64,000 nt of DNA from Comamonadaceae bacterium (GCA_027488985.1 JAIYAR010000016.1:123874-187873), one strand, 5' to 3'; positions 7,531 through 17,023 are shown, counted from the stretch's first letter. Numbers and translations: made by a program. Notes: generated by a model from the letters alone, not told the origin.

Positions 7531-8250
7531 ATGGAATCGCAACTCGGCCTCGTTACCCTTTGGACCCAAGGTGACTGGGTTACCAAGTCAGTCGCACTTT
7601 TGCTATTGGGCATGTCCTTGGCCTCGTGGATCGTGATCCTGATCAAGGCCCTCGATGTCTTCAAGTTCAAGTCCTTGGCAGCTCGAACTGAAAACTTCTG
7701 GCACAGCGCCGATTTCGATGCTGGCATGGATACGCTGGGCGCGGCCGGCGACAACCCTTTCGTACAGTTGGCACGCTCCGGCCAAGAGGCCACCGTCCAC
7801 CACCGCAACACGCAAACCCAGCTGCACGACGCACTGGACATTAGCGACTGGATCAGCCGCTCCCTGCGTAACAGCATCGATGACAGCACCGCCCGCTTCC
7901 AGAGCGGCCTGGCTGTGCTGGCCTCTGTCGGCTCAACGGCTCCGTTCGTGGGCTTGTTCGGCACCGTCTGGGGCATCTACCACGCCCTGATGGGCATTGG
8001 CGCCTCCGGCCAGGCCACCATCGACAAAGTGGCGGGGCCCATCGGCGAAGCATTGATCATGACGGCGCTGGGCTTGGCCGTGGCGATTCCGGCAGTGCTG
8101 GGCTACAACGCGCTGGTCAGGGGCAACAAATCCATACTCACCAAGCTCAACCGCTTTGCCCATGACCTGCATGCCTACTTTGTGACAGGTGCCCGCGTCA
8201 GCACCGCCCATGGCAACGACGGCAAGGTCGTTGCCATGAAAAAAGCCTGA
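7531..8250 (+). CDS. exbB: ExbB proton-channel subunit
   Basis: The 239-residue inner-membrane protein belongs to the MotA/TolQ/ExbB family. Three hydrophobic segments are visible (near residues 15-37, 125-150 and 175-197), with the family signature GSTAPFVGLFGTVWGIY and the final helix GEALIMTALGLAVAIPAVLGYN. With ExbD it forms the proton-driven motor for TonB. A GGAG-like site precedes ATG 7531, and exbD follows after 18 bases. Confidence 0.95.
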   Translation: MESQLGLVTLWTQGDWVTKSVALLLLGMSLASWIVILIKALDVFKFKSLAARTENFWHSADFDAGMDTLGAAGDNPFVQLARSGQEATVHHRNTQTQLHDALDISDWISRSLRNSIDDSTARFQSGLAVLASVGSTAPFVGLFGTVWGIYHALMGIGASGQATIDKVAGPIGEALIMTALGLAVAIPAVLGYNALVRGNKSILTKLNRFAHDLHAYFVTGARVSTAHGNDGKVVAMKKA

Positions 8251-8268
8251 TCGTCACAAGGAGCCCAC

Positions 8269-8691
8269 ATGTCATTTGGAATACAAGACGCCGGCGCAGA
8301 CGGTGACAACGAGGTGATGAACGAAATCAACATGACGCCCCTGGTGGACGTGATGCTGGTGCTGCTCATCATCTTCATCATCACCGTGCCGGTGATGAAA
8401 CATGCGGTCAACGTGGAGCTACCCACCGCCACCAGCCAGCCCCGGCAGACCAAGCCCGAAACGCTGCAACTCAGCGTGGACGCGCAAGGTGCCTATTTCT
8501 TGAACCAGACTCAGGTCGCTGGCGATGCGCTGGGTAGCGCGTTACAGGCCGAGGCCGCCAAAAACCCGCAGCCCGAACTGCACCTCCGGGGCGACAAGGC
8601 TGCGCGTTATGAGTTTGTGGCTCAAGCCATGGCTGCGGCGCAAACAGCGGGCCTGCGCAAAATTGGTTTCATCACGGAGCCCAAGCCTTAA
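8269..8691 (+). CDS. exbD: ExbD motor subunit
   Basis: The 140-residue protein has the family's single N-terminal helix with the conserved membrane Asp (NMTPLVDVMLVLLIIFIITV) and a periplasmic domain with the usual ALQAEAAKNPQPELHLRGDK segment. CAAGGAG precedes ATG 8269. It is encoded between exbB and hemP and acts in the TonB motor. Confidence 0.95.
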   Translation: MSFGIQDAGADGDNEVMNEINMTPLVDVMLVLLIIFIITVPVMKHAVNVELPTATSQPRQTKPETLQLSVDAQGAYFLNQTQVAGDALGSALQAEAAKNPQPELHLRGDKAARYEFVAQAMAAAQTAGLRKIGFITEPKP

Positions 8692-8694
8692 ACC

Positions 8695-8916
8695 ATGGCA
8701 CACAACCCCCCAGCCGCACTGAGCACCTTGGCACCCATGCCCGAGGGGCACGCTCGAGCCACAGGCTTGGTCAGCCTCGGCTCCGCAGCGCACACCACGC
8801 CGGTGGTACAAGCCAGCACCTTGTTGGGAGCCCGCCAGAGTGTGGACATTGAGTACAGGGGCCAGCGCTACCGTTTGCAAACCACCAAGGCGGGCAAACT
8901 GATTCTGACCAAGTGA
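8695..8916 (+). CDS. hemP: HemP/HmuP family hemin-uptake protein
   Basis: The 73-residue product ends with the HemP signature: LLGARQSVDIEYRGQRYRLQ followed by TTKAGKLILTK. HemP/HmuP proteins are small factors needed for heme-receptor expression in several beta- and alpha-proteobacteria. Here no heme receptor follows: the gene lies 3 bases after exbD and closes the operon. The first 40 residues are low-complexity and poorly conserved in the family, so a start further downstream (Met15) is possible. Confidence 0.85.
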   Translation: MAHNPPAALSTLAPMPEGHARATGLVSLGSAAHTTPVVQASTLLGARQSVDIEYRGQRYRLQTTKAGKLILTK

Positions 8917-8933
8917 CCCCTGAAAAAGGCATA

Positions 8934-8990
8934 AAAATAGCTGCTAGCGCTCACCAAATGTGCGCGAGCAGCTATCTTCCTGATAGCAAT
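8934..8990. repeat. dispersed palindromic repeat, intergenic copy after hemP
   Basis: This is the clearest copy. ATAGCTGCTAGCGC (8937-8950) and GCGCGAGCAGCTAT (8962-8975) form an inverted repeat around an 11-base loop, followed by a TGATAGCAAT extension. It lies between the convergent ends of hemP and the HbpS-like gene and could act as a hairpin terminator or RNA stabiliser. Confidence 0.8.
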
Positions 8991-9000
8991 CTAAGGCTAT

Positions 9001-9417
9001 TTACAGGCCGATGGCAGCAATACCGGCCTTGGCGATCTGGGCGTCTTCGTTGGATTTGACACCGCTCACACCCACGGCGCCCAGGCACTGGCCGTCTTTC
9101 ATGATCGGAACGCCACCCTCTAACAAGGCATCCAGGTTAGGCGCGCTCAGGAAGGACACACGTCCGCCGTTGATCATGTCTTCATAGACCTTGCTTTCGC
9201 GGCGGCCAAGCGCTGCTGTGCGGGCCTTGCCGGGTGCAATATGCGAGGAGATAGGCGCAGCGCCATCCAGACGCTGGAAGGACAACAGGTGGCCACCATC
9301 GTCCACGATGGCGATACTCACCGCCCAGTTGTGTTTGACCGCTTCCGCTTGGGCAGCAGCGGAAATTGCGGCGACGTCAGAAAATTCGAGTACAGCTTTG
9401 GATTTCATGATGGGCAC
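9001..9417 (-). CDS. GlcG/HbpS family protein
   Basis: The 138-residue protein matches the HbpS/GlcG fold: IAIVDDGGHLLSFQRLDGA, SHIAPGKARTAALGRRES and GGVPIMKDGQCLGAVGVSG are the family's characteristic segments. Members include the heme-binding sensor partner HbpS and GlcG of glycolate operons. No signal peptide is seen, so it is probably cytoplasmic. Met4 (9408) is an alternative start. It converges on the iron operon, so a heme- or iron-related role is possible but not shown. Confidence 0.85.
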   Translation of the reverse strand: MPIMKSKAVLEFSDVAAISAAAQAEAVKHNWAVSIAIVDDGGHLLSFQRLDGAAPISSHIAPGKARTAALGRRESKVYEDMINGGRVSFLSAPNLDALLEGGVPIMKDGQCLGAVGVSGVKSNEDAQIAKAGIAAIGL

Positions 9418-9620
9418 GGTATTGATGGGTGGAAACCCTGAGCATACCCAAACAAACGCCGCTTGTTCATGTGCCCTGCACAGAACAGTCTCACCTCAAA
9501 GCGTATGAATAGACACACAAAGCCAAGGGGCAGCCTTGTAAAACCCTAAAATGCCTTTATCTGCTTCATGCAGCGGGCGACTGTCCCGCAGAGACAGCAG
9601 TATTTAACTGGAGTAACACC

Positions 9621-10316
9621 ATGACAGATCGCACTACCACCTTCGGCCAGAGCCTGGGCTATGGCGCATCGAGCGCGCAACGCAACAAAGTGCTGCGCAA
9701 CACCTATTGGCTGCTGTCCCTGAGCATGATTCCCACTGTGCTGGGCGCTTGGGCGGGCGTGGCTTTCAACCTGGCTCCGATCTTCAGCGGCATCTTGGGT
9801 TTTGTCTTGTTTCTGGCCGTGGCCTTCGGCTTCATCTTTGCCATTGAAAAGACCAAGAACTCCGCTGCGGGTGTTCCGGTTTTGCTGGGATTTACCTTCT
9901 TCATGGGCTTGATGATGTCGCCCCTGATCCAGCGCACGCTGGGTTTCAGCAATGGTCCACAGCTGATCATGACGGCATTCGGCGGCACTGCTGGCGTGTT
10001 TTTCGCCATGGCCAGCCTGGCCACCGTGATCAAGCGTGACTTGAGCGGCATGGGCAAGTGGCTGATGGTGGGCACCATCGTGCTGCTGGTCGGCGGCCTG
10101 ATCAACGCCTTTGTGGGCTCAACTGCAGGCATGATGGCATTGTCTGTTGCGGCCATCGGCATTTTCAGCTTCTGGATGCTGTACGACGTCAAGCGCATCG
10201 TGGACGGTGGTGAAACCAACTACATCACCGCTACCCTGAGCCTGTACCTCAACATCGTGAACGTGTTCCAGAACCTGCTGGCACTGCTGGGCATCTTCGG
10301 TGGCGAGCGCGACTGA
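9621..10316 (+). CDS. yccA: Bax inhibitor-1/YccA family membrane protein
   Basis: The 231-residue protein has seven hydrophobic segments and the family ending, with conserved Asp in MLYDVKRIVDGGETNYITA followed by LSLYLNIVNVFQNLLALLGI. E. coli YccA modulates the FtsH membrane protease; the family is linked to calcium leak and stress protection. ACTGGAG lies upstream of ATG 9621. It is monocistronic: a hairpin terminator follows. The 200 bases upstream hold its presumed promoter and no other gene. Confidence 0.92.
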   Translation: MTDRTTTFGQSLGYGASSAQRNKVLRNTYWLLSLSMIPTVLGAWAGVAFNLAPIFSGILGFVLFLAVAFGFIFAIEKTKNSAAGVPVLLGFTFFMGLMMSPLIQRTLGFSNGPQLIMTAFGGTAGVFFAMASLATVIKRDLSGMGKWLMVGTIVLLVGGLINAFVGSTAGMMALSVAAIGIFSFWMLYDVKRIVDGGETNYITATLSLYLNIVNVFQNLLALLGIFGGERD

Positions 10317-10339
10317 TTGATTTCCCTGCCGAACAAACT

Positions 10340-10360
10340 AGGCCTTTCGGGGCCTTTTTT
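10340..10360 (+). terminator. rho-independent terminator after yccA-like gene
   Basis: AGGCC-TTTCG-GGCCT hairpin followed by a T run, 24 bases after the stop codon. Confidence 0.85.
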
Positions 10361-10430
10361 GTTGCCGGTACTTTATGGGTTAAGACCGCACAGAATGTGC
10401 CGATAGAAGATATAGCACTTCGAACGCCCC

Positions 10431-10793
10431 ATGACACTCCGCCCCCTGCTTCTACTATCTGCCCTTCTCCTGGCGGGTTGCGACTTGCAATCCATTCAGG
10501 CTGCCATGGCGGATCCGAAGATCGCCCAGCGAGAGGCCGAGGCCAAGGCCATCGGCAGCGCGTGCCGCCACGGTTTGCGCAGCATCGAAGATTGCTACTC
10601 CCTCAACGAAAAAGCCTCGAAGTCGGCTGTGTTTGCTGGCTGGAAGGAGATGGATCTCTACATGCGGGAAAACAAAATCGAGGGAGTGGCTCCTCAAGGC
10701 CTGAAGCCACCGCCCCCGCCCGCACCGCCGTCGGACAATGTGATTACGGAAAAAGAGTCAGAAGAACCGAAGGGCAAGTCAAAGTCCAAATAA
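10431..10793 (+). CDS. small lipoprotein of unknown function
   Basis: The 120-residue product has a lipoprotein signal peptide with lipobox LLAGC (Cys17). The mature part contains a conserved-looking helical segment with two Cys (SACRHGLRSIEDCYSLNEK), then GWKEMDLYMRENKI, and ends in a Pro-rich and Lys-rich tail. I know no function for it. It probably resides in the outer membrane. It is a single-gene unit between two terminators. Confidence 0.8.
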   Translation: MTLRPLLLLSALLLAGCDLQSIQAAMADPKIAQREAEAKAIGSACRHGLRSIEDCYSLNEKASKSAVFAGWKEMDLYMRENKIEGVAPQGLKPPPPPAPPSDNVITEKESEEPKGKSKSK

Positions 10794-10822
10794 AAAGCGG
10801 AGCATTAGGCTCCGCTTTTTTG
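10793..10822 (+). terminator. rho-independent terminator after lipoprotein gene
   Basis: AAAAAGCGGAGC-ATTAG-GCTCCGCTTTTTT hairpin directly after the stop codon; the flanking A and T runs could let it serve rlmD on the other strand too. Confidence 0.85.
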
Positions 10823-10863
10823 TTTGAACTTGGGCAGGCACCGCCTGCCACGCCGGACGTCAA

Positions 10864-12333
10864 TCAGGCGGACAGCTCAAAAACAGCAATGCTTTCCACG
10901 TGCGCTGTATGGGGGAACATGTTCACCACCCCGGCCTTGGTACAGGTGTAGCCTGCCTCATTGACCAACACACCAGCATCGCGCGCCAGCGTTGAAGGCG
11001 CACAGCTGACATAGACGATACGCTTGGGCGGTGTCCAGCCTTTACGAAGTTCGGGCTGTTGGTGCAGGGCGGCAAGCGCCTGCACCAATGCGTAAGCACC
11101 TTCGCGGGGCGGATCGATCAGCCATTTATCGGCCGAGCCATCCGCAATGAGCAATTCCGGCGTCATTTCGAACAGGTTGCGTGCTACAAATTTGGTAGCT
11201 GCTAGCGCAGGCAGATCAGGCGCTACAACCTCTTTTTGCTTGGAATTGAAGACCAGGTTCTCGCGCGAGCGGGCCACCAGTGACTCCGCGCCCTCCACGC
11301 CCAGCACTTCCCGCGCTTGGGTCGCCAGCGGCAGAGTGAAGTTGCCCAGCCCGCAGAACCAGTCAATCACCCGCTCCGTCTTTTGCACCTGCAACAACCC
11401 CAAAGCGCGCGAGACCAGAACGCGGTTGATGTGCGGGTTCACCTGCGTGAAGTCCGTGGGGCGGAACGGCATGGTGATGCCGTAATCCGGCAAGGTGTAC
11501 GCCAAGTCTCCGGTTTCATGGCCGGGCAGCTCGTCCAAGCGATGGATGGTTTCCGGCCCCTTGGGCTGCAGCCACCATTGCAGGCCTGGCTGGGTGGCCG
11601 CAAAGGCGCGCAGGCGGCCTTTGTCGGCCTCGGACAGAGGCTCCATATGGCGCATCACCAGGGCGATGACGCCGGCCTGGCTGTCCAAGCTGGTACCCAT
11701 GTCGCCCATGGCGAGTTCGAGCTGAGGAATGGTTTCCACCGCATCCATGGACTCAATCAGCTGGCGCAACGGCAGCAACATGGCGCTCACGCGAGGCGCA
11801 AGCACGGGGCAGACCTTCATGTCAGCCACATAGCGGCTCTTGCGTTCGTGGAAGCCGATCAGCACCGCACCCTTTTTGCGCACAAAACGCACCGACAGGC
11901 GCGAGCGGTAGCGGTACCCCCAGGCCGGCCCTTCGATGGGGCGCACCACGTTGTCGGGCTTGAGCTTGCCGATGTGCCAGAGGTTGTCTTCCAGAACGCG
12001 TTGCTTGACTGCCACTTGGGCCCCCACATGCAAGTGCTGCATCTTGCAGCCGCCGCAGGCGCCTTCATGCAGGCCGAAGTGCGGGCAGGCAGGCTGCACC
12101 CGCTGGGAGGACTCGGTGTGGATCTCGGTGAGCGTACCTTTCTCGAAACTGGCTTTGCTGCGGTGCATCTGCGCACTCACCACCTCAAAGGGCAAGGCGC
12201 CTTCAATGAATACCACTTTGCCATCGGGCCGGTGGGCCACGCCCTGGGCTTCGAGATCAAGAGATTTAACCGCCAGCCAGCCTTCGGGCAGCGGCTTTTG
12301 CGTAAGCATGTCGTTGTTGTGGTCGTCTGTCAT
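10864..12333 (-). CDS. rlmD: 23S rRNA (uracil-1939-C5)-methyltransferase
   Basis: The 489-residue enzyme has an N-terminal TRAM domain, a [4Fe-4S] cluster motif (Cys83 in ACPHF, Cys93 and Cys96 in GACGGC, a fourth Cys in VCPVLAPR), a SAM-binding motif [14 protein letters not shown] and the catalytic Cys in [12 protein letters not shown]. RlmD methylates U1939 of 23S rRNA. It is the last gene of the surE-pcm-nlpD-rpoS-rlmD run, 27 bases after rpoS. A copy of the palindromic repeat lies in frame around residues 375-384 ([12 protein letters not shown]), between the SAM-binding core and the catalytic region. Confidence 0.95.
   Translation of the reverse strand: MTDDHNNDMLTQKPLPEGWLAVKSLDLEAQGVAHRPDGKVVFIEGALPFEVVSAQMHRSKASFEKGTLTEIHTESSQRVQPACPHFGLHEGACGGCKMQHLHVGAQVAVKQRVLEDNLWHIGKLKPDNVVRPIEGPAWGYRYRSRLSVRFVRKKGAVLIGFHERKSRYVADMKVCPVLAPRVSAMLLPLRQLIESMDAVETIPQLELAMGDMGTSLDSQAGVIALVMRHMEPLSEADKGRLRAFAATQPGLQWWLQPKGPETIHRLDELPGHETGDLAYTLPDYGITMPFRPTDFTQVNPHINRVLVSRALGLLQVQKTERVIDWFCGLGNFTLPLATQAREVLGVEGAESLVARSRENLVFNSKQKEVVAPDLPALAATKFVARNLFEMTPELLIADGSADKWLIDPPREGAYALVQALAALHQQPELRKGWTPPKRIVYVSCAPSTLARDAGVLVNEAGYTCTKAGVVNMFPHTAHVESIAVFELSA
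11183..11210. repeat. dispersed palindromic repeat inside rlmD
   Basis: GTAGCTGCTAGCGCAG (11195-11210) preceded by GCTACAAATTTG matches the family core. It lies wholly in the rlmD reading frame, encoding a short Ala-rich insert. Confidence 0.65.
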
Positions 12334-12360
12334 CCCTGAATTGTCTCAGGTCAGCAGCAC

Positions 12361-13386
12361 TCACATCAGAAACTCCCGCTTGATCCCGCGCCGCGCCAGA
12401 TAGCGCTTGAGCTTAAACAGCGCCTCGTTCTGGATCTGACGCACACGTTCGCGGGTCAGGCCCAACCGCTCACTCAGCGTTTCCAGGGTCTCCGGGTCGC
12501 GGTCATGGAGGCCGAAACGGGCTTCCAGTACCTCTTGCTCACGCGGATTCAGGGTGGCGATCCACTGTTCCAACAAGGCGTCCACCTCATGAGCTAACGC
12601 AGTGCTGTCCGGGGTCGCAGCCAAGGTGTCAGCGAGGTTATCGCCCAAGGAGTGGTCATCGCTGGAGGCGTCACTCCAGGCATCCAGTGAACGCGGTGCT
12701 TCGGCCATGGCCAGCAGGTCGGTCACATCGACCGCATCGCGACCCAGCAATGCGGCGATATCTTCCACCCGTATGCCTTCGGGCCTCTGCGCCAGAAGAA
12801 CAGGATCGTTCTCCAGCAGCCGTCGGGCGCGCAACACCTGCTGCACCTCACGCACCACATTCACCGGCAAGCGCACCGCCCGGCCCTGGTACATCAGCGC
12901 ACGGTCTACCGATTGTCGAATCCACCAGGTGGCGTAGGTGGAAAAGCGGAAACCACGCTCGGGCTCAAACTTGTCGATAGCATGCATCAGCCCGAGGTTG
13001 CCTTCTTCAATCAGGTCGGAAATCGGTACACCCCGCCCGGCGTAACCCTTGGCAATGCTGATCACCAGGCGCAGGTTGTGCTCGATCATGCTTTGGCGGG
13101 CGGCAAAGTCTCCGGCACGCGCCCGGGTCGCCACTTCAAACTCCTGCTCGGGGGTAAACAACGGGGTGCGACGCACACCGCGCAGATACACCGACAAAGC
13201 ATCAGGCCCTTGCTCCAAGGCGGACGGGACATCCCCATCACTGGGCAAAGCTTCTTTTGCTATGAAATCAGGAGCTACCCGCGCAGATAAATCGCGCGCT
13301 GGAGGATTATTTGACTCTGAACCCTGCTCCACACCTTCACCATTGACGCTGTCGTCTTCGTCGGCAAGGGCGGGGTGCGGGGCCAT
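12361..13386 (-). CDS. rpoS: RNA polymerase sigma factor RpoS (sigma-38)
   Basis: The 341-residue protein has regions 1.2 to 4.2: [20 protein letters not shown] (1.2), [16 protein letters not shown] (2.1), the region 2.3-2.4 core [19 protein letters not shown], region 3 around [10 protein letters not shown], and a C-terminal helix-turn-helix [16 protein letters not shown]. RpoS directs stationary-phase and stress transcription. Lack of the longer primary-sigma region and the nlpD-rpoS order identify it as RpoS rather than RpoD. The variable N-terminal 55 residues include a segment encoded by the palindromic repeat. ATG 13386 lies 6 bases after nlpD. Confidence 0.95.
   Translation of the reverse strand: MAPHPALADEDDSVNGEGVEQGSESNNPPARDLSARVAPDFIAKEALPSDGDVPSALEQGPDALSVYLRGVRRTPLFTPEQEFEVATRARAGDFAARQSMIEHNLRLVISIAKGYAGRGVPISDLIEEGNLGLMHAIDKFEPERGFRFSTYATWWIRQSVDRALMYQGRAVRLPVNVVREVQQVLRARRLLENDPVLLAQRPEGIRVEDIAALLGRDAVDVTDLLAMAEAPRSLDAWSDASSDDHSLGDNLADTLAATPDSTALAHEVDALLEQWIATLNPREQEVLEARFGLHDRDPETLETLSERLGLTRERVRQIQNEALFKLKRYLARRGIKREFLM
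13255..13300. repeat. dispersed palindromic repeat inside rpoS N-terminus
   Basis: TTTTGCTATGAAATCAGGAG followed by CTACCCGCGCAG and an ATCGCGCGCT arm resembles the intergenic copy at 30320. It encodes about residues 29-44 of RpoS (around [16 protein letters not shown]), upstream of the conserved sigma regions. Confidence 0.65.
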
Positions 13387-13392
13387 GGTTTG

Positions 13393-14286
13393 CTACCGGC
13401 TGGGCAGGTATTTGGTGGGGTCTACTGGCTTGCCCTGCTTGCGCACTTCAAAGTGCAGCTTGACGCGGTCGGCATCGCTGTTGCCCATCTCTGCGATCTT
13501 CTGCCCCCGCTTTACCGTCTGGTCTTCCTTGACCAGCAGGGTCTGGTTGTGGGCGTAGGCCGTGAGGTAAGTGTTGTTGTGCTTGAGGATGATCAGGTTG
13601 CCATAACCCCGCAGGCCGGAGCCCGCATAGACCACCTTGCCTTCAGCGGCTGCCAATACCGGGTCACCGGCGTTACCGCCGATATCCAAACCTTTGTTTT
13701 TGACTTCATCGAAGCCAGCCAGAACGGCACCGTTGCCGGGCCACATCCAGGCCACGGTGTCGTCACCTCCGCTGGCAGCCGCAGGCGCTGCAACCACTGC
13801 TGGTGCACTGGCCGGTGCAGACGCAGCTTTGGCAGGAGCGCTGGCAGCGCTATTCGAGGCCGGTGCGGGGCTGCTGGCGGGCGGCAGTGATGTGGTGGTG
13901 CTGGTAGCCGCGACCACCGGCCTGGAGCTCACCGCCTCATTAGCCACAGGCGGCACGATGCGCAGTACTTGGCCGACCTCAATCTTGTTGGGATTGTCCA
14001 GCGCATTCCAGCGGGTGATGTCTTTGTGGCTCTGCCCGCTTTCCAGGCCGATGCGGATCAAGGTGTCGCCGGGCTTGACGGTGTAGTAGCCGGGTTTGCC
14101 TGCGTTCTCGAATCCCGGAGGTTGTTTCACGGGCTGGGTGCGCGGGTCGGTGCTCACGGCTTGTTGGGGGGCCTGGTTGGAGCGGTCTTCTACTGGCGCA
14201 CGGGTGATCGGCTTGGAACCACACCCGGCCAACACCAGCACCGCGGTGCCCATGGCACCCACCCAAAAACTACGCGAACCAACCAT
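13393..14286 (-). CDS. nlpD: NlpD-like murein hydrolase activator lipoprotein
   Basis: The 297-residue protein has a lipobox (VLVLAGC, Cys22), a LysM domain (YYTVKPGDTLIRIGLESGQS; VLRIVPP), an Ala/Pro/Ser-rich linker and a C-terminal LytM/M23 domain. The first zinc His of active M23 peptidases is absent (NKGLDIGG) while LHFEVR is kept, as in NlpD, which activates amidases such as AmiC rather than cutting peptidoglycan itself. It sits between pcm and rpoS as in many proteobacteria; in E. coli the main rpoS promoter lies inside nlpD. Confidence 0.93.
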   Translation of the reverse strand: MVGSRSFWVGAMGTAVLVLAGCGSKPITRAPVEDRSNQAPQQAVSTDPRTQPVKQPPGFENAGKPGYYTVKPGDTLIRIGLESGQSHKDITRWNALDNPNKIEVGQVLRIVPPVANEAVSSRPVVAATSTTTSLPPASSPAPASNSAASAPAKAASAPASAPAVVAAPAAASGGDDTVAWMWPGNGAVLAGFDEVKNKGLDIGGNAGDPVLAAAEGKVVYAGSGLRGYGNLIILKHNNTYLTAYAHNQTLLVKEDQTVKRGQKIAEMGNSDADRVKLHFEVRKQGKPVDPTKYLPSR

Positions 14287-14300
14287 ATTGAAATTTCCCT

Positions 14301-15128
14301 TCAGGCAACGCCCGATTTTAGGGGCACAAAGTGCACCGCCTCCAGAATGCTTTGGCGCAGCCCTTGCGGGGTCTTGTCTACCACGAGCAAGGCTTGTCCA
14401 CCCGCATGTACCACCGGCGCCACCAGACGACCACCGACCGCCAGTTGGTCGATCCAGGCTTGGGGCAAAACATCGCCCCCCGCAGCAGAGATGATGCCGG
14501 CATAAGGCCCGCCTTGAGCGTAGCCCGCCATGCCATCCCCGAACAGCAAATGCAGATTCGGCAGGCGCAAATGGCGCAGGTTGTCACGTGCTTTGTCGTG
14601 CAAGCCCTTGAGCCGCTCGATGCTGTACACCTCGGTGGCGACACAGCTGAGCACAGCAGCCTGGTAGCCGCAGCCGGTACCTATCTCCAGCACCCGTCCT
14701 ATGCGACCCGTGGCGCCATTGCGCATCAACTCAATCATGCGGGAGACCACGCCGGGCTTGGAGATCGTCTGCCCCAGACCGATGGGCAGGCTGGTGTCTT
14801 CATACGCTTGGTTGACCAGCGCGCTGTCCACAAACCGGTGGCGCTCAATAGTCCCCATGGCGGTGAGCACCAACGGATCCGTCACGCCTTGTCCAGCCAA
14901 CTTTTGCACCATACGCTGGCGCACAGCCAGAGAGTCCATGCCCAGCCCTTGCGGCACAGGAATGGCTTTCGCTAAGGGTATTGACTTGGCAACCAAGGGG
15001 GCGACAGCCGGCACTTTGGCAACCGTCACCAGCTTGGGCGCTGCGGGCCCCTTCGCCCCCAAAGAGCTCGGTCGGTTTTTGGCCAGGGTGCTGTCCAAGC
15101 GCGCCGGAAAGGAAGGCCTTTCCTTCAT
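14301..15128 (-). CDS. pcm: protein-L-isoaspartate O-methyltransferase
   Basis: The 275-residue protein carries the PCMT signatures [13 protein letters not shown], the SAM-binding [15 protein letters not shown] and [11 protein letters not shown], and the late motif [15 protein letters not shown]. It methylates isoaspartyl residues to start repair of aged proteins. About 60 N-terminal residues rich in Pro, Ala and Lys precede the catalytic domain, longer than in E. coli; a start at Met64 ([14 protein letters not shown]) would give the classic length. ATG 15128 overlaps the surE stop as ATGA, which favours the longer form. Confidence 0.94.
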   Translation of the reverse strand: MKERPSFPARLDSTLAKNRPSSLGAKGPAAPKLVTVAKVPAVAPLVAKSIPLAKAIPVPQGLGMDSLAVRQRMVQKLAGQGVTDPLVLTAMGTIERHRFVDSALVNQAYEDTSLPIGLGQTISKPGVVSRMIELMRNGATGRIGRVLEIGTGCGYQAAVLSCVATEVYSIERLKGLHDKARDNLRHLRLPNLHLLFGDGMAGYAQGGPYAGIISAAGGDVLPQAWIDQLAVGGRLVAPVVHAGGQALLVVDKTPQGLRQSILEAVHFVPLKSGVA

Positions 15129-15892
15129 ACCCGGGGCGAGGAAAACCGGCTAACCGTCTGTGCCCAGTAGCCGAGGTTGGCGTGGTCGGTGAGGTCTACT
15201 TTAAGCGGAGTCACCGCCACATGGCCTTGTGCCGTGGCATGAAAATCGGTGCCCTCGGCATCGTCCATTACCGGACCGGCGGCACCGATCCAGAACATGG
15301 TTTCCCCCCGCGGGCTTTGTTGCTTGATTACTTTTTCGGCGGCATGGCGTTTGCCCAGACGGCACAGGCGCGTAATGCCGATCTGCTCGAATGGCAAGTT
15401 GGGAATATTGACGTTCAGCAGCCACGGAGCGATCGTGATCATTTGCTGCTGATGCATGGCCAACACCATTTCGCGCGCCTTGAGTGCGGCAGACTGCAGG
15501 TGCACCCAATCACGCTCAACCTGCGAAAAAGCGATGGCAGGAATCCCGAATAAAAAGCCCTCCATGGCCGCGCCCACGGTGCCGGAATAAATGGTGTCGT
15601 CGCCCATATTGGCGCCATTGTTGATGCCGGAGACCACCAAATCAGGGCGGTAGTCCAACAAGCCCGTCAGCGCGATGTGGACGCAGTCCGCCGGCGTGCC
15701 ATTGACATAACGGAACCCGTTCGCCGCGCGGTGCACATACAGCGGGGAATGCAGGGTCAGGGCGTTTGATTTGGCGCTGTTGTTTTGTTCGGGGGCAATG
15801 ACCTCGACGTCTGCGATGTCCTTGAGAGCTTCGTAGAGGGCCACAATGCCCGGCGCTTGGTAACCGTCGTCGTTGGAAATGAGAATTTTCAT
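15125..15892 (-). CDS. surE: 5'/3'-nucleotidase SurE
   Basis: The 255-residue enzyme opens [16 protein letters not shown] with metal-binding Asp8 and Asp9. It also has [22 protein letters not shown] and [20 protein letters not shown], all SurE hallmarks. SurE dephosphorylates nucleoside monophosphates and is linked to stationary-phase survival. It is the first gene of the surE-pcm-nlpD-rpoS-rlmD block; the region before it is shared with the divergent oxidoreductase gene. Confidence 0.96.
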   Translation of the reverse strand: MKILISNDDGYQAPGIVALYEALKDIADVEVIAPEQNNSAKSNALTLHSPLYVHRAANGFRYVNGTPADCVHIALTGLLDYRPDLVVSGINNGANMGDDTIYSGTVGAAMEGFLFGIPAIAFSQVERDWVHLQSAALKAREMVLAMHQQQMITIAPWLLNVNIPNLPFEQIGITRLCRLGKRHAAEKVIKQQSPRGETMFWIGAAGPVMDDAEGTDFHATAQGHVAVTPLKVDLTDHANLGYWAQTVSRFSSPRV

Positions 15893-16018
15893 GGCTAAAA
15901 GGAGTGTTAAGGCATTGTAGGTGCCCGCCCGGCAAGAGGTCGCCGTCGGGACAATTCACATAGGCGTTGGCTCATCACCAGACCTATGATTTGCGCACAC
16001 ACCATTTGGAGAAGCACC

Positions 16019-17002
16019 ATGCATGCCTGGCTTTGCGAAGACCCCACCGGCGTAGACGCCTTGAACTGGAAAGAACTGCCCACCCCCACGCCCAAGGCGG
16101 GTGAGGTTCTTATCGAGATCAAAGCAGCGAGCCTGAACTTCCCGGACATCCTCATCGTCCAAAACAAGTACCAGATCAAGCCACCGTTGCCCTTTGTACC
16201 CGGCGCTGAGTATGCAGGGACGGTGGCTGCGGTTGGCGAGGGCGTGAAGCACCTGCAGATCGGGCAAGCCGTAGCCTGCCTCAGTGGCACCGGTGGATTC
16301 GGTACCCACACGCTGGCCCCGGCTGCACTGTGCATGCCCCTGCCCACCGGATTTCCCATGGTAGATGCTGCAGCGTTCATCATGATTTACGCCACCTCCT
16401 ACCATGCACTGGTCGACCGGGCCCAATTGCGTGCTGGCGAAACCGTGCTGGTGCTGGGCGCAGCTGGCGGTGTCGGTACATCCGCCATCCAAATCGCCAA
16501 GGCCATGGGAGCGCGCGTCATCGCTGCGGCATCCAGCGCCGAAAAGTGCGCACTATGCACCTCGCTGGGTGCAGATGCCACCATCAACTACAGCACGGAA
16601 AATTTACGTGACCGACTGAAAGAGCTCACTGACGGAAAAGGGCCAGATATCATTTATGACCCCGTCGGGGGTGACATTACCGAACAGGCTTTCCGCTCCG
16701 TTGCGTGGCGCGGCCGCTACTTGGTGGTGGGCTTTGCTTCAGGGCCTATTCCAGCACTGCCCTTCAACCTGGCATTACTCAAGGGCGCATCGATTGTGGG
16801 CGTCTTTTGGGGGGAGTTTGCCAAACGCGAGCCTCAAGCCAATGCAGCCATGATGAAAGAACTGGCGCAATGGTACGGTCAAGGAAAAATCAAACCCGTC
16901 ATCGACCGCACAATGCCGATGGCAGACCTTAAGGCAGCTTACGCCCACATGGGCTCACGCCGGGTCATGGGAAAACTCGTGCTGGTGAATGGTGCTGCCT
17001 AG
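16019..17002 (+). CDS. zinc-free medium-chain NADPH:quinone oxidoreductase
   Basis: The 327-residue protein is an MDR-superfamily quinone oxidoreductase: SLNFPDILIVQNKYQ and FVPGAEYAGTVAAVGEGV at the N-terminus, and the NADPH-binding VLVLGAAGGVGTSAIQIAKA. Catalytic zinc ligands of alcohol dehydrogenases are lacking. It likely reduces quinones or enones; the substrate cannot be read from sequence. TTTGGAGAAG precedes ATG 16019. It diverges from surE and is followed by a strong terminator. Confidence 0.9.
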   Translation: MHAWLCEDPTGVDALNWKELPTPTPKAGEVLIEIKAASLNFPDILIVQNKYQIKPPLPFVPGAEYAGTVAAVGEGVKHLQIGQAVACLSGTGGFGTHTLAPAALCMPLPTGFPMVDAAAFIMIYATSYHALVDRAQLRAGETVLVLGAAGGVGTSAIQIAKAMGARVIAAASSAEKCALCTSLGADATINYSTENLRDRLKELTDGKGPDIIYDPVGGDITEQAFRSVAWRGRYLVVGFASGPIPALPFNLALLKGASIVGVFWGEFAKREPQANAAMMKELAQWYGQGKIKPVIDRTMPMADLKAAYAHMGSRRVMGKLVLVNGAA

Positions 17003-17023
17003 CAGAACAGAAAAGTACAGACG

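Noticed and set aside
15198-15216. TTTAAGCGGAGTCACC resembling the short downstream element
   Set aside because: It lies inside conserved surE coding sequence and diverges after the first half, so it is probably coincidence.
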